A DNA stretch of 64,000 nucleotides from Bog-532 sp963828445 (GCA_963828445.1 CAWHFP010000003.1:62001-126000); one strand, 5' to 3'. Positions 51,871 to 60,752 are shown, counted from the first letter of the stretch. Translations and numbers: made by a program. Notes: generated by a model not told the origin, from the sequence alone.

Positions 51871-52566
51871 ATGAACCTCGCCGTTCTCGCCACCGTGTTT
51901 GGCGTGGTCTTTGTGGCCGAATTGCCAGACAAGACGGCGCTGGCCAGCCTGGTTCTGGGGACCCGGTACCGGCCGGCCTTCGTGTTCGCCGGGGTGGCCG
52001 CGGCGTTCGTGGTGCACGTGGTGCTGGCGGTCAGCGCGGGCAGCCTGCTGTTCCTGCTGCCGCACCGCGTGATGCAGGCCGCGGTCGCGGCGCTGTTCGC
52101 GATCGGGGCGGTCCTGATGCTGCGGCGCCGGGACGACGAGGACCCGGGCCAGGCTGAAGTCCGGGCCGGGGACGGGCCGGCCCGGGAGCGCGACGACCGG
52201 CCGGGCGACCTGCCCATGCCGGGCGGCGGGGCCCAGGGCGGGGTGGCCACGCTGGTCCGGCCGGTGACCCGGATCGTGACCCACGTCGGGTTCTGGCGGG
52301 TGGCCTGGCGCAGCTTCGCGGTGCTGTTCGTGGCCGAGTTCGGCGACCTGACCCAGCTGGTCACGGCCAACCTGTCCGCCCGCTACCACGACCCGCTGAC
52401 CGTCGGGGTCGGCGCCGTGCTGGGCCTGTGGGCCGTGGGCGGGCTGGCCATCGTGGGCGGACGGCAGCTGCTGCGGGTGGTGCCGTTCGGATGGATCACC
52501 CGGATCGCCGCCGTGGTCATGGCCGGGCTGGCCATCGCCAGCCTGATCGCCGCCATCACCGGCTAA
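51871..52566 (+). CDS. TMEM165/GDT1 (UPF0016) family cation exporter, probably Mn2+
   Basis: 231 residues. Two homologous halves each carry the family motif E-x-G/P-D-K/L-T: VVFVAELPDKTALASLVLGT near the N-terminus and VLFVAEFGDLTQLVTANLSA in the C-terminal half, flanked by six or so transmembrane helices. A polar loop (RRRDDEDPGQAEVRAGDGPA) joins the halves. In the second motif Lys is replaced by Leu. The AGGAG ribosome-binding site is good. Bacterial members export Mn2+, matching the riboswitch candidate upstream and the metal transporter downstream. Confidence 0.88.
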   Translation: MNLAVLATVFGVVFVAELPDKTALASLVLGTRYRPAFVFAGVAAAFVVHVVLAVSAGSLLFLLPHRVMQAAVAALFAIGAVLMLRRRDDEDPGQAEVRAGDGPARERDDRPGDLPMPGGGAQGGVATLVRPVTRIVTHVGFWRVAWRSFAVLFVAEFGDLTQLVTANLSARYHDPLTVGVGAVLGLWAVGGLAIVGGRQLLRVVPFGWITRIAAVVMAGLAIASLIAAITG

Positions 52567-52595
52567 CGTTCTGGCCAGGCAGAAGGGGGACAGGC

Positions 52596-53210
<615 letters not shown>

Positions 53211-53228
53211 GGGCGGCCGCCGGGCCGG

Positions 53229-53978
53229 TCAGCCGGTGTGGTGGCCGATCAGGGTGCCGATGCCGTAGGTGATGCCGATGGCCACCGCGCCCAGGGCCAG
53301 CTGGCGCAGGCCGGATCGCAGCACGGGCCGGCCGGTCAGCCGCCCGACGACCATGCCCCCGCCGATCAGGGCGACCGCGGTCAGGGTCAGGCTGAACCAC
53401 AGCACCTTGGCCCCCAGCAGGTAGGGCAGCAGCGGGACCAGCGCCCCGCCCGAGAACGCGAGCAGCGACATCACCCCGGCCGTGACCGGGGCGGGCAGCT
53501 CGTCCGGGTCGACGCCCAGCTCCTCGCGGGTGTGCAGCCGCAGGGCGGTGTCCGGGTCCTTGGAGACCGCGGCCGCCATCCGGGTCGCGGTGGCCGGATC
53601 GGCTCCGTACTGGCGGAAGTAGTCGGCCAGCTCAGCCTCCTCGGCCGCCGGGAACTGGGCCAGCATGGCCTGCTCCAGCGACACTTCGGACTGGACCAGC
53701 TCGTTCTGGTTGGTGACCGAGATGTACTCCCCGAAGCCCATGGAGAACGCCCCCGCCACCAGGGAGGCCACCCCGGTCAGGATGATGGCGTGCGCGGACA
53801 CCCCGCCGCCGCCCACGCCCGCGATGAGCGAGGAGTTGGTCACCAGCCCGTCGACGGCGCCGAACACGGTCGGCCGCAGCGTCCCGCCGGACACGTCCCG
53901 GTGGCGGTGGGACCAGCCCTGGCGCAGGGCGGCCGCCCGCACGGCCTCGGCCGGCGGTTCTGCCTGGTGCTCGCTCAC
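53229..53978 (-). CDS. VIT1/CCC1-family iron/manganese transporter
   Basis: 249 residues. TVFGAVDGLVTNSSLIAGVG (first transmembrane segment with metal-site Asp), GAFSMGFGEYISVTNQNELV (family signature), a cytosolic helical domain rich in Glu (AQFPAAEEAELADYFRQYGA) that can bind metal, and three more helices at the C-terminus (GVMSLLAFSGGALVPLLPYL). It moves Fe2+ or Mn2+ out of the cytoplasm. Convergent with the TMEM175 gene. Confidence 0.9.
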   Translation of the reverse strand: MSEHQAEPPAEAVRAAALRQGWSHRHRDVSGGTLRPTVFGAVDGLVTNSSLIAGVGGGGVSAHAIILTGVASLVAGAFSMGFGEYISVTNQNELVQSEVSLEQAMLAQFPAAEEAELADYFRQYGADPATATRMAAAVSKDPDTALRLHTREELGVDPDELPAPVTAGVMSLLAFSGGALVPLLPYLLGAKVLWFSLTLTAVALIGGGMVVGRLTGRPVLRSGLRQLALGAVAIGITYGIGTLIGHHTG

Positions 53979-54057
53979 CGATGACTTCTTTCCGCTGGCC
54001 GGTCAGTTCAAGCCGGGGGCCGCTAGTGAAGCCGGGGGTCGCTGGCAGAATAGCCGG

Positions 54058-54540
54058 GTGGACCTTGGGCTGCGGGGCCGGACGTACATCGTGACCGGGG
54101 GCAGCCGTGGTCTCGGGTTCGCGGCCGCGCAGGCCCTGACCGGCGAGGGCGCCCGGGTCCTGCTCAGCGCGCCGCACGAGGCGACGGCCACCGCGGCCGT
54201 GGCCCGCCTCGCCGAGGCCGGAGCCGCCGCCGGCGACATCGGCTGGGTGGTGGCCGACAACGCCGATCCGGCCACGCCGGACCGGCTGATCGCGGCCGCC
54301 CGCGACCGCTTCGGCGGCCTGGACGGCGCGCTGATCAGCGTGGGCGGGTCGCCCGCGGGCACGGTCGCCAGCACCTGGCCGAAGCCGAGGGGCCCGCTGC
54401 TGGGCGACCCGAGGCTGGGCATGGCCGGTATCTTCCTGCAGCTGTCGCGCGTCTTGCCGGACCGGTATCCGCTGCGGGGCACCGCCCGGTCCTACCTCGG
54501 CCGGGAGCTCGGGTCCGGCCGGCCGTGGATTACGGAGTGA
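54058..54540 (+). pseudogene. Truncated short-chain dehydrogenase
   Basis: From a GTG: LGLRGRTYIVTGGSRGLGFA (Rossmann TGxxxGxG), WVVADNADPATPDRLIAAAR, GGLDGALISVGGSPAGTVAS (the NNAG-equivalent). After residue ~105 the sequence no longer resembles an SDR (WPKPRGPLLGDPRLGMAGIF) and the YxxxK catalytic site is missing; it ends at 54540. It looks like an SDR 5' end joined to another gene by deletion. Confidence 0.65.
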
Positions 54541-54547
54541 TCGCCCG

Positions 54548-54730
54548 CGGCTGCAGCAGCTCTATGAGTGGTCGGCGCACGAGCTGTCCGCGCCCGGCCT
54601 GCTGGACTGCATCCGGGACGGCGCCCTGACCTACGCCTGGCCGTTCGAGGATCGGGGCGTCTGGCAGCCGCCGCGATCGTTCGTGGTCCGGCTGGCCCGG
54701 CGGGCTCTGCCGCCCGCCGGACGCGGCTGA
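54548..54730 (+). pseudogene. Coding remnant of unknown gene
   Basis: An open stretch without a start codon, reading RLQQLYEWSAHELSAPGLLD, CIRDGALTYAWPFEDRGVWQ to a TGA at 54730. It has strong coding character and fits as the distal part of the gene fused behind the SDR fragment. I do not recognise the family. Confidence 0.4.
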
Positions 54731-54768
54731 GGGCCGGAACCGCGTGACCGACCTTCGATATATGAATT

Positions 54769-55005
54769 TCAGCTTTCGGGGAGGGCGGCGAAATCACGCT
54801 TGGCCTTCCGGTACCAGCCCATTCCCTGGACCGGGTGCTTCCACCGGTTCTTCATTTCCGCCAGGGCGGTTTCGTGGGCCTGGTCACCGGCGGCGACCAC
54901 CTCGTTCAGGTGCTTGTCCTGGGCCTTGATGACCTGGTTGGCGTCGTCGCCCTGGTGCGCGACATCGCACGGGCCGCCCAATTCCTGGCACGTCATGGTT
55001 TTCAT
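54769..55005 (-). CDS. DUF1059-like small protein
   Basis: 78 residues. MKTMTCQELGGPCDVAHQGD matches the DUF1059 start (MKTMTC-LGG-CD), and KAQDKHLNEVVAAGDQAHET is the helical rest. The C-terminal 25 residues (MKNRWKHPVQGMGWYRKAKR) are basic and unusual for the family. Cytoplasmic; function unknown. The DNA here is less GC-rich than its neighbours, suggesting recent acquisition. Confidence 0.75.
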   Translation of the reverse strand: MKTMTCQELGGPCDVAHQGDDANQVIKAQDKHLNEVVAAGDQAHETALAEMKNRWKHPVQGMGWYRKAKRDFAALPES

Positions 55006-55089
55006 TTTTCTCGCCTTCCCGGAGTATTTCCGCTTCGCCAGAATCGTAAGAGCTGGCCTTGGCCGGGCGCTTCTCCAAAGCTGATCAGT

Positions 55090-55767
55090 TCACCCTGCCG
55101 GGGCCAGACCGGTGAGCAGGGCGGTCAGCACGCGGGTCAGGCGGGGGCCGACCTCGACGGTGGCGTGGGCCAGGCGGGGGTCGCTGCGGTAGAGCGCCTG
55201 AACCTCGGGACCGGGAGTGGCCATCTGCCAGAGGGCGCCGGCCATGCTGGTCGCGGTGGCGATCACGTCGACGGCCTGGAGCTCGGTCAGGTCGCGCAGG
55301 CGGGTGAGCTCGGCGGTGATCGCGTGGACTTCGGCCAGGGTGGCGAGCTTGAAGGCGCGGACGGACTCCAGGGAGACGTTGCGTTCCAGGTTGAGCGGGG
55401 CCTGGGCCAGCAGGTCGCAGAACATCGGGCGGGTCACCAGCGAGTCCGCGAACGCGGTGGCGACCGAGGCCGCGGGCGCGGGCGCGGGGGTGGCTGTGTC
55501 CGTGGGCAGCTCCCCCAGCCGGGACCGCAGGTCGGCCGACCACTCGCGCCAGCCGATGGCGGTCAGGCGCAGGAAGATCTGCTCCCGGGTTTCGAAGTAG
55601 CGCAGCATGGCCGACTTGTGCATGCCGACGGCGTCGGCGATGTCGGTCAGCGTGACCGTGCGGATGCCGCGGGCGGCCCCCAGCTCCTGGGCCGCGGCCA
55701 GGATGGCCGACTCGCGCTCCTGCTTGGCCTGGGCGGAGCGTGCCCGCTGAAACCCGGTTGAGGTCAT
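55090..55767 (-). CDS. TetR-family transcriptional regulator
   Basis: 225 residues. Helix-turn-helix: RGIRTVTLTDIADAVGMHKS, AMLRYFETREQIFLRLTAIG. The C-terminal domain has an insertion rich in Ala/Pro (TDTATPAPAPAASVATAFAD). Divergent from the SDR gene; the 60-bp gap contains CGCAACCCAGTTGCG (55781-55795), a 6-bp inverted repeat that is the likely operator. Confidence 0.9.
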   Translation of the reverse strand: MTSTGFQRARSAQAKQERESAILAAAQELGAARGIRTVTLTDIADAVGMHKSAMLRYFETREQIFLRLTAIGWREWSADLRSRLGELPTDTATPAPAPAASVATAFADSLVTRPMFCDLLAQAPLNLERNVSLESVRAFKLATLAEVHAITAELTRLRDLTELQAVDVIATATSMAGALWQMATPGPEVQALYRSDPRLAHATVEVGPRLTRVLTALLTGLAPAG

Positions 55768-55826
55768 GGCCCCACGTTACCGCAACCCAGTTGCGTAAAT
55801 AATGAAACGGTGTTTTACTAACTGGC

Positions 55827-56711
55827 ATGGCACAGGACAAGCAGCAGGTTTGGTTCATCACCGGGTCATCGCGCGGCTTCGGCCGGGCCCTGGTCACGGC
55901 GGCGCTGGCCGCGGGCGATCGCGTGGTCGCCACCGCGCGCCGCCCCGAGCAACTGGAAGAGTTCACGCGCGAGTACGGCGAGCAGGTACTGACGCTGGCC
56001 CTGGACGTGACCGACGTTGCCGCGGTCCAGGCCGCGGTCAGCGCGGCGGTGGCCCGCTTCGGCCACCTCGACGTGGTGGTCAACAACGCGGGCTACGCCA
56101 ACCTGGCCCCGGTCGAGACCGGGGACGAGGCCGACTTCCGCACGCAGTTCGAGACCAACTTCTGGGGCGTGTACCACGTGTCCCGGGCGGTCATCCCGCA
56201 CCTGCGCGAGCAGGGCGGCGGCCTCATCGTGCAGTTCTCCTCGGTGGGCGGGCGCGTGGGCGGGTCCCCCGGTATCGCCAGCTACCAGGCGGCCAAGTTC
56301 GCGGTCGACGGCTTCAGCCGGGTGCTGGCCGTGGAGACGGCGCCGTTCGGCGTGCAGGTCATGGTGGTCGAGCCGAGCGGGTTCGACACCGACTGGGCCG
56401 GCTCGTCCATGACCATCCACGACATCCCGGCCGTCTACGACGCCACCATCGGAGCCATGCACCGCCGCATCCGGGCCAGCACCGCGGGCCCGGCCGGCGA
56501 CCCGGAGCGCGGCGCCGAGATCATCGTCCAGGCGGTCAAGCGGGACAACCCGCCGTCGCATCTGCTGCTGGGGCAGACCGCGGTGGACATGGCGCTCGAC
56601 TATTCGCGGCGTCAGCTGACCGAGGCTTCAGCTTGGGAGAACGTGAGCCGGTCGGCCGACTACCGGCAGCCCTACCCGGCCGAGTTCCCGCCCGACAAGC
56701 CGGTGAGCTGA
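55827..56711 (+). CDS. Short-chain dehydrogenase/reductase
   Basis: 294 residues. Cofactor site WFITGSSRGFGRALVTAALA, DVTDVAAVQAAVSAAVARFG, DVVVNNAGYANLAPVE; catalytic Ser in VQFSSVGGRVGGSPGIASYQ, which continues into the YQAAK site. This is the classical SDR layout with a ~45-residue extended C-terminus. NADP(H)-linked oxidation or reduction of an unknown alcohol/ketone. Controlled by the divergent TetR protein. Confidence 0.9.
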   Translation: MAQDKQQVWFITGSSRGFGRALVTAALAAGDRVVATARRPEQLEEFTREYGEQVLTLALDVTDVAAVQAAVSAAVARFGHLDVVVNNAGYANLAPVETGDEADFRTQFETNFWGVYHVSRAVIPHLREQGGGLIVQFSSVGGRVGGSPGIASYQAAKFAVDGFSRVLAVETAPFGVQVMVVEPSGFDTDWAGSSMTIHDIPAVYDATIGAMHRRIRASTAGPAGDPERGAEIIVQAVKRDNPPSHLLLGQTAVDMALDYSRRQLTEASAWENVSRSADYRQPYPAEFPPDKPVS

Positions 56712-56780
56712 TCCTGCGGTTGGCCGGGGCTCCTCTGAAAATCCGTTGACCGGATTGGTGGGGGTGGAGAGACTCGGCGC

Positions 56781-57044
56781 ATGTTTGCCGTTGTCGCTAC
56801 CGTGCGCATCGAGGATGTGCAGGCCGCGCGGGAGTCGCTGGCCACGCTGCGGCTGAATCTGGTGCCGCGGGCGCCCGGGTTCGTCAGCGCGTACTGGCTG
56901 GCGCCGGTGGACGGGATCGGGATGTCGGTCATCATCTTCGACAGCCGGGAGCACGCGGAGGAGGCGGCCGCGTACCCGGTCCCGCCGCTGCCCGGCGTCA
57001 CCCCGCTGAAGGTCGAGGTCCGCGAGGTGTACGCCAGCGCCTGA
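56781..57044 (+). CDS. Antibiotic-biosynthesis-monooxygenase-like (ABM/dimeric alpha-beta barrel) protein
   Basis: 87 residues. FAVVATVRIEDVQAARESLA, LVPRAPGFVSAYWLAPVDGI and GMSVIIFDSREHAEEAAAYP follow the strand-helix-strand ferredoxin-like pattern of ABM/DUF proteins. Probably a homodimer. Some members are cofactor-free oxygenases, many have no known activity. Single gene, convergent with the next SDR. Confidence 0.75.
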   Translation: MFAVVATVRIEDVQAARESLATLRLNLVPRAPGFVSAYWLAPVDGIGMSVIIFDSREHAEEAAAYPVPPLPGVTPLKVEVREVYASA

Positions 57045-57081
57045 GGGGCTGCGGGCGGTGGGCGGGACGGGCTCCGGATTT

Positions 57082-57121
57082 GCGTGCAAAACCTGTCGCT
57101 ATTACGGCAGGTTTTGCACGC
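57082..57121. terminator. 14-bp perfect hairpin between convergent genes
   Basis: GCGTGCAAAACCTG (57082-57095) and CAGGTTTTGCACGC (57108-57121) pair perfectly around a 12-nt loop containing CGCTATTACG. It lies between the ends of the ABM-like gene and the minus-strand SDR, so it probably terminates both. A degenerate relative occurs at 30,301-30,342. Confidence 0.65.
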
Positions 57122-57156
57122 GTTCGGCGTTCAGTTGGGCCGGGGGGCGGCTCAGG

Positions 57157-57888
57157 TCACCAGGGCAGCGGGGTGTCGTAGGAGAAGGTGCCGGTGGGGC
57201 CGTCGGCCGGGACGGTGGCCAGGCGGACGATGTGCTCGGCGCCTTCTTCCGGGGTCTGGACGCCGGGCCCGCTCAGGCCGTGCAGGTCGGTGGCGGTGAG
57301 GCCAGGCTCGACGGCGTTGATGCGCAGCTGCGGCAGGGCCTTGGCCAGCTGGACGGTGAGCATGTTCACCGCCGTCTTGGACGAGCCGTAGACCGGGACG
57401 AAGTACGGGTACTGGAAGCTGTCCGGGTCGGTCATGGCCCCGAACGCGCCCAGCCGGCTGCTCACGTTGACGATCACCCCCGCCTGCGACCGGTGCAGCA
57501 GCGGCAGGAAGGCGTGGGTCACCCGGACCAGGCCGAACACGTTGACGTCGTAGGCCTCGCGCAGGTCATCGGCGGTCAGGTCGTCGGGCTTGACGTCGCG
57601 GCCACCGATGCCGGCGTTGTTGACCAGGATGTCGAGCCGGTCCTCGCGCCGGGTGAGCTCGGCCGCGGCCGCGTTCACCGAGGCGTCGCTGGTGACGTCG
57701 AGCTGGAGCCAGGAGACGCCCAGTTCGTGCGCTGCCGACCGGCCGCGTTCGGCGTCGCGGGCGCCGATGTAGACGGTGTGGCCCAGCTCGGCCAGGCGGC
57801 GTGCGGTCGCCTGACCCAGACCCTTGTTGCCGCCGGTGATCAAGGCGATGGACATGGGGCTCTCCCTCGTTTCGTGATTGATGGGCAC
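57157..57888 (-). CDS. Short-chain dehydrogenase/reductase
   Basis: 243 residues. MSIALITGGNKGLGQATARR from an internal Met is the likely start (residue 12, MPINHETRESPMSIAL being an upstream option). ILVNNAGIGGRDVKPDDLTA; catalytic Ser in IVNVSSRLGAFGAMTDPDSF; PVYGSSKTAVNMLTVQLAKA provides YxxxK. NADPH-type, carbonyl-reductase-like. Divergent from the winged-helix regulator with two operator-like palindromes between. Confidence 0.9.
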   Translation of the reverse strand: MPINHETRESPMSIALITGGNKGLGQATARRLAELGHTVYIGARDAERGRSAAHELGVSWLQLDVTSDASVNAAAAELTRREDRLDILVNNAGIGGRDVKPDDLTADDLREAYDVNVFGLVRVTHAFLPLLHRSQAGVIVNVSSRLGAFGAMTDPDSFQYPYFVPVYGSSKTAVNMLTVQLAKALPQLRINAVEPGLTATDLHGLSGPGVQTPEEGAEHIVRLATVPADGPTGTFSYDTPLPW

Positions 57889-57960
57889 GTTCCAGTCTTG
57901 GCCGTGCGGCGGTGACCGGGGTAAGCCCCGTCTCTCCTGGGAGTGGCAGGGACAGGCTTG

Positions 57961-58000
57961 ACTTTGTGTCGCAAAGTGGCGTTTACTTTATGACGTAAAG
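57961..58000. promoter_or_regulatory. Tandem operator palindromes
   Basis: ACTTTGTGTCGCAAAGT (57961-57977) and ACTTTATGACGTAAAG (57985-58000) are related imperfect palindromes (CTTTR-N5-YAAAG), with centres about two helical turns apart, between the SDR and the winged-helix regulator. Confidence 0.6.
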
Positions 58001-58031
58001 CTTCAAGTGCTGATGTGACGTTGTGGGTGGC

Positions 58032-58331
58032 ATGACCGACGACGAACTAGACCCGCTGATCCACGTTCCGACCCGGCTGAAGATCGTGGCCACGCTGGCG
58101 GCTCTGCCCGACGGAGACGCCCTGTCCTTCACCCGGCTGCAGGACCTGATCGGGCTGACTCCGGGCAACCTGATCGTCCACCTGCGCAAGCTGGAAGAAG
58201 CCGGCTACCTGACCACGGAGAAGACCAGGAACGGGTCGGCGCCGCAGACCACGGTGACGCTGACCAGCCAGGGCCGGCAGGCCCTGGGCGATTACACCGA
58301 GACGCTGCGCAGCCTGCTCGGCGGCCTGTAG
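58032..58331 (+). CDS. Winged-helix transcriptional regulator (MarR/ArsR-like, DNA-binding domain only)
   Basis: 99 residues from the ATG at 58032; an in-frame GTG at 58023 is the alternative. LIHVPTRLKIVATLAALPDG, FTRLQDLIGLTPGNLIVHLR, KLEEAGYLTTEKTRNGSAPQ then a beta wing and a C-terminal helix (TETLRSLLGGL). This is the 'HTH_27' type single-domain repressor. It probably controls itself and the divergent SDR. Confidence 0.88.
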   Translation: MTDDELDPLIHVPTRLKIVATLAALPDGDALSFTRLQDLIGLTPGNLIVHLRKLEEAGYLTTEKTRNGSAPQTTVTLTSQGRQALGDYTETLRSLLGGL

Positions 58332-58353
58332 TCGGGCGGTGCCCCGGCCCCGG

Positions 58354-58823
58354 TCAGCGCACGGTGACGGCGAGGGCCGGGCAGCCGGTCTTTTGGTGCC
58401 CGTTGAGCAGGCAGCGTCCGGGGATGATCAGGGTGGCCTGGCCCGAGTGCTCGGCCTTGAAGGTCGCGGTGCCCTGGCCGGAACTGGCGGCGGTGGCGCG
58501 CGACCGCGGATGAGCCCGAGACCGCGGGCAGCTGGCTGGGCGGGACCGGGACTGCGCTGCTGCCCGAGGGGCCGCCGCCCTCCTGCGTGATGTGGAGGTC
58601 GATGGTGTCGCCGACGTTCAGCGTCACCTTCTGAGCCGGGGTGAGGAAGTTCCCGGTGCAGCTCCCCAGCGGGGTCACCTTCCCGGCCGCGTGCAGCAGG
58701 GCGGGCGGAGCGCACGAGGTGGCCCCGGACTCGGACCACCATGGCTTGCTGCTAGCAGCCGACCGTCAGCAGGGCGACCAGGGCCAGGCTGAGCGCGCCC
58801 AGGCCGCGCAGAACCTGGACCAC
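58354..58823 (-). pseudogene. Putative lipoprotein gene with two frameshifts
   Basis: A GTG at 58823 begins VQVLRGLGALSLALVALLTV-GC, a lipoprotein signal with lipobox LTVGC. An in-frame TAG follows; one base away coding goes on as SKPWWSESGATSCAPPALLH, GNFLTPAQKVTLNVGDTIDL and HITQEGGGPSGSSAVPVPPS. Near 58,500 it shifts again to TATFKAEHSGQATLIIPGRC and LLNGHQKTGCPALAVTVR, stop at 58354. The product would be a ~155-residue secreted beta-sandwich-like lipoprotein with four Cys. Decay or sequence error cannot be separated here. Confidence 0.5.
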
Positions 58824-58836
58824 GAACGTGGCCTTC

Positions 58837-59130
58837 TCATCGGTGTAGCGCCAGACCCCGCTCGCCCAGGGCCGGGGCCACCGCCGCCACCGTGGCCTCC
58901 AGGTCGCCGGCCAGGGCCATCAGGTTGATGACGGGCTTGGCGGTCAGGCCGGGCACCGACGTCGAGCCGACGTGCTCGATCGGGCTCAGCAGCCAGGGTT
59001 CCAGGGCCGGGCGCAGTTCATCGGCGTAGGCCACGGCCCGGGCGGGCCAGCCGGGGTCGAAGGGGCTCAGGTGGACGGCCTCGAACGCCCAGGCGGGCGG
59101 CTCCCCCGGACCCGGCGACTCCGTGGTCAT
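58837..59130 (-). CDS. GrpB-family (UPF0157) protein, truncated
   Basis: 97 residues, about half the usual ~170-190. HLSPFDPGWPARAVAYADEL, SPIEHVGSTSVPGLTAKPVI and NLMALAGDLEATVAAVAPAL are the nucleotidyltransferase-like N-terminal core of GrpB (GSTSVPGLxAKP). The C-terminal half is missing and the end runs into the start of the lipoprotein gene, so it is probably non-functional. It overlaps the PadR stop by 4 bp (ATGA). Confidence 0.75.
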   Translation of the reverse strand: MTTESPGPGEPPAWAFEAVHLSPFDPGWPARAVAYADELRPALEPWLLSPIEHVGSTSVPGLTAKPVINLMALAGDLEATVAAVAPALGERGLALHR

Positions 59131-59699
59131 GAGCCAACCGTAGTCGCGGCCTGCTGGCCCAGTGTGGCGATGGCGCGCTGGACCCAGTCCAGGCTGGCCC
59201 GGTGGACGGCCAGGCCGTGGTCGAGGGCCAGCCCCGGATGGAGTCCCCCGGGCGAGGGGCCCGCGGCGTAGCGCTCCAGGTCGGCGGTCAGCGCGGCCAG
59301 CACCTGCTCCAGGCCGGCCAGGAAGGCCAGGACCTCCGCCCGCGGCAGGACGGGCTCCATCATCACGAACCGCATCAGGTGCAGGCCCAGGTCGCGCGCG
59401 GCCGAACCCGGTTCCACCGGGGTCCGCAGCCAGGTCAGGTGGGTCTCACGGCCGTCCGGGGCCGGCTCGTAGACGCGGCGGCGCCGGGGTGACCCGCTGG
59501 CGGCGGGCGGGCCGGCCACCCGGATCAGGCCGCGTGCTTCCAAGCGGCGCAGCGCCGGGTAGAGGGCGCCGGAACTGGGCTGGTAGAGGCCCATGGGTGT
59601 GGTCGCGAACATGCGCTTGAGGTCGTAGCCGGACGCCGGCGACAGGCAGATCAGCCCGAGCAGCACGTGTTCGAACGACGTGAGCTGGGGTCCGGGCAT
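59127..59699 (-). CDS. PadR-family transcriptional regulator
   Basis: 190 residues. Winged helix: FEHVLLGLICLSPASGYDLK, RMFATTPMGLYQPSSGALYP and ALRRLEARGLIRVAGPPAAS. The C-terminal part is the Vir_act_alpha_C-type helical dimerisation domain (RAEVLAFLAGLEQVLAALTA). It is divergent from the VC0807-type membrane protein with a perfect palindrome between the starts. Confidence 0.9.
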   Translation of the reverse strand: MPGPQLTSFEHVLLGLICLSPASGYDLKRMFATTPMGLYQPSSGALYPALRRLEARGLIRVAGPPAASGSPRRRRVYEPAPDGRETHLTWLRTPVEPGSAARDLGLHLMRFVMMEPVLPRAEVLAFLAGLEQVLAALTADLERYAAGPSPGGLHPGLALDHGLAVHRASLDWVQRAIATLGQQAATTVGS

Positions 59700-59720
59700 G
59701 ACTCCAGGATACGTTGCCCG

Positions 59721-59739
59721 ATAGGTCGAATCGACCTAT
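59721..59739. promoter_or_regulatory. PadR operator palindrome
   Basis: ATAGGTCGAATCGACCTAT is a perfect 9-bp inverted repeat around a single A, 22 bp upstream of the PadR start and 9 bp upstream of the divergent membrane-protein start, so it can shut off both. Confidence 0.65.
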
Positions 59740-59748
59740 GCTGACCGG

Positions 59749-60708
59749 GTGGAATTCGGGCGGCTGCGGCCGATCGCGCAGGTCGTGGTGGTCGACATCG
59801 CGGCTCCGCTGGTGGCCTACGCGCTGCTGCGCTCGGCCGGCCTGTCCACGGTGGCCGCCCTGCTGCTGAGCGGGGTGTTTCCCGCGGCGGCGGTGGCCGT
59901 GGGGGTGGTCCGGCACCGGCACCTCGACGCCATCGGGACCGTGGTGCTGGCCAGCATCGTGGTGGGCGCGGTACTCGGCCTGATCAGCCACAGCGCCAAG
60001 CCGGTCCTGGCCGAGGGGTCGGTGATCACGGGGGTGTTCGGCCTGACCTGCCTGGCGTCACTGCGGACCCGGCGCCCGCTGATGTACGCGCTGGCCCTGG
60101 AGTTCACCGGACCGGACACCGACCGGGGCCAGGAGATGGTCCAACTCTGGCGCCATGAGGAATTCCGGCACCTGTTCCGGGTCATCACGGCCGTGTGGGG
60201 GGCCGGGTTCCTGCTGGAGGCCGCGGTGAAGGTGGTGATCGTCGAGAACACCTCGGCCGGGACCGCGCTGGCCAGTTCCCAGGTCCTGCCGATCGTGTGG
60301 GCGGCGGTGCTGTGCGCCTGGACCGTGGCCTACGGCAACTACCACCGGAAGCAGGGTGAACGCGCCGCCGCAGCGGCGGCCGGGGCCGCTGATCAGGACC
60401 CGCCCCAACGACTGGAGCGTTCCTTATACTGCGGGAGCGGATGGTTCACCCCGGCCGGGAGGCGGGGTGTCGTAAGAGGGAACCCGGCGGGAATCCGGGA
60501 CTGCCCCGCAGCGGTGAGTGGGAACGACCGCCGTCACCAGCACTGGGCCTCATCGAGGCCTGGGAAGCGACGGCCAGTAGGAGGCCTTCGGGCCAGGGTG
60601 GCGCCCGCGAGTCCGAAGACCTGCCATCGCCCGCGGGCCGGCCGGCGCGCGGTGATCCGTGGCTTCGCGGGAAAGCCAGGGCGCGGCGAGATGTGCCGTT
60701 TGCTCTGA
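59749..60708 (+). CDS. VC0807-type integral membrane protein, frame running through the metE riboswitch
   Basis: 319 residues from a GTG. The first ~205 residues are the family core with about six transmembrane helices (VVVVDIAAPLVAYALLRSAG, VAALLLSGVFPAAAVAVGVV, SVITGVFGLTCLASL) and the soluble motif MVQLWRHEEFRHLFRVITAV. The last ~90 residues (from about 60,420) are translated from the cobalamin riboswitch and look like random GC-rich coding (RPGKRRPVGGLRARVAPASP). No earlier in-frame stop exists. PadR-regulated; function unknown. Confidence 0.78.
   Translation: MEFGRLRPIAQVVVVDIAAPLVAYALLRSAGLSTVAALLLSGVFPAAAVAVGVVRHRHLDAIGTVVLASIVVGAVLGLISHSAKPVLAEGSVITGVFGLTCLASLRTRRPLMYALALEFTGPDTDRGQEMVQLWRHEEFRHLFRVITAVWGAGFLLEAAVKVVIVENTSAGTALASSQVLPIVWAAVLCAWTVAYGNYHRKQGERAAAAAAGAADQDPPQRLERSLYCGSGWFTPAGRRGVVRGNPAGIRDCPAAVSGNDRRHQHWASSRPGKRRPVGGLRARVAPASPKTCHRPRAGRRAVIRGFAGKPGRGEMCRLL
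60436..60627 (+). ncRNA. Cobalamin riboswitch upstream of metE
   Basis: Core elements in order: GATGGTTCACCCC; AGAGGGAACCCGGCGGGAAT with CCGGGACTGCCCCGCAGC (the GGGAA-GGTG-AATCC and GC-GCCCCGC region); a P6-type hairpin (CACTGGGCCTCATCGAGGCC); and the B12 box GAGTCCGAAGACCTGCC at 60,609-60,625. A TATACT -10-like box sits at 60,425-60,430. Adenosylcobalamin binding should turn off metE, whose product is not needed when B12-dependent MetH can work. Boundaries approximate. Confidence 0.9.
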
Positions 60709-60752
60709 CCCGGGTACGCCACGACGGATGGCTAGGCGAGGGAGAGAGCCAT

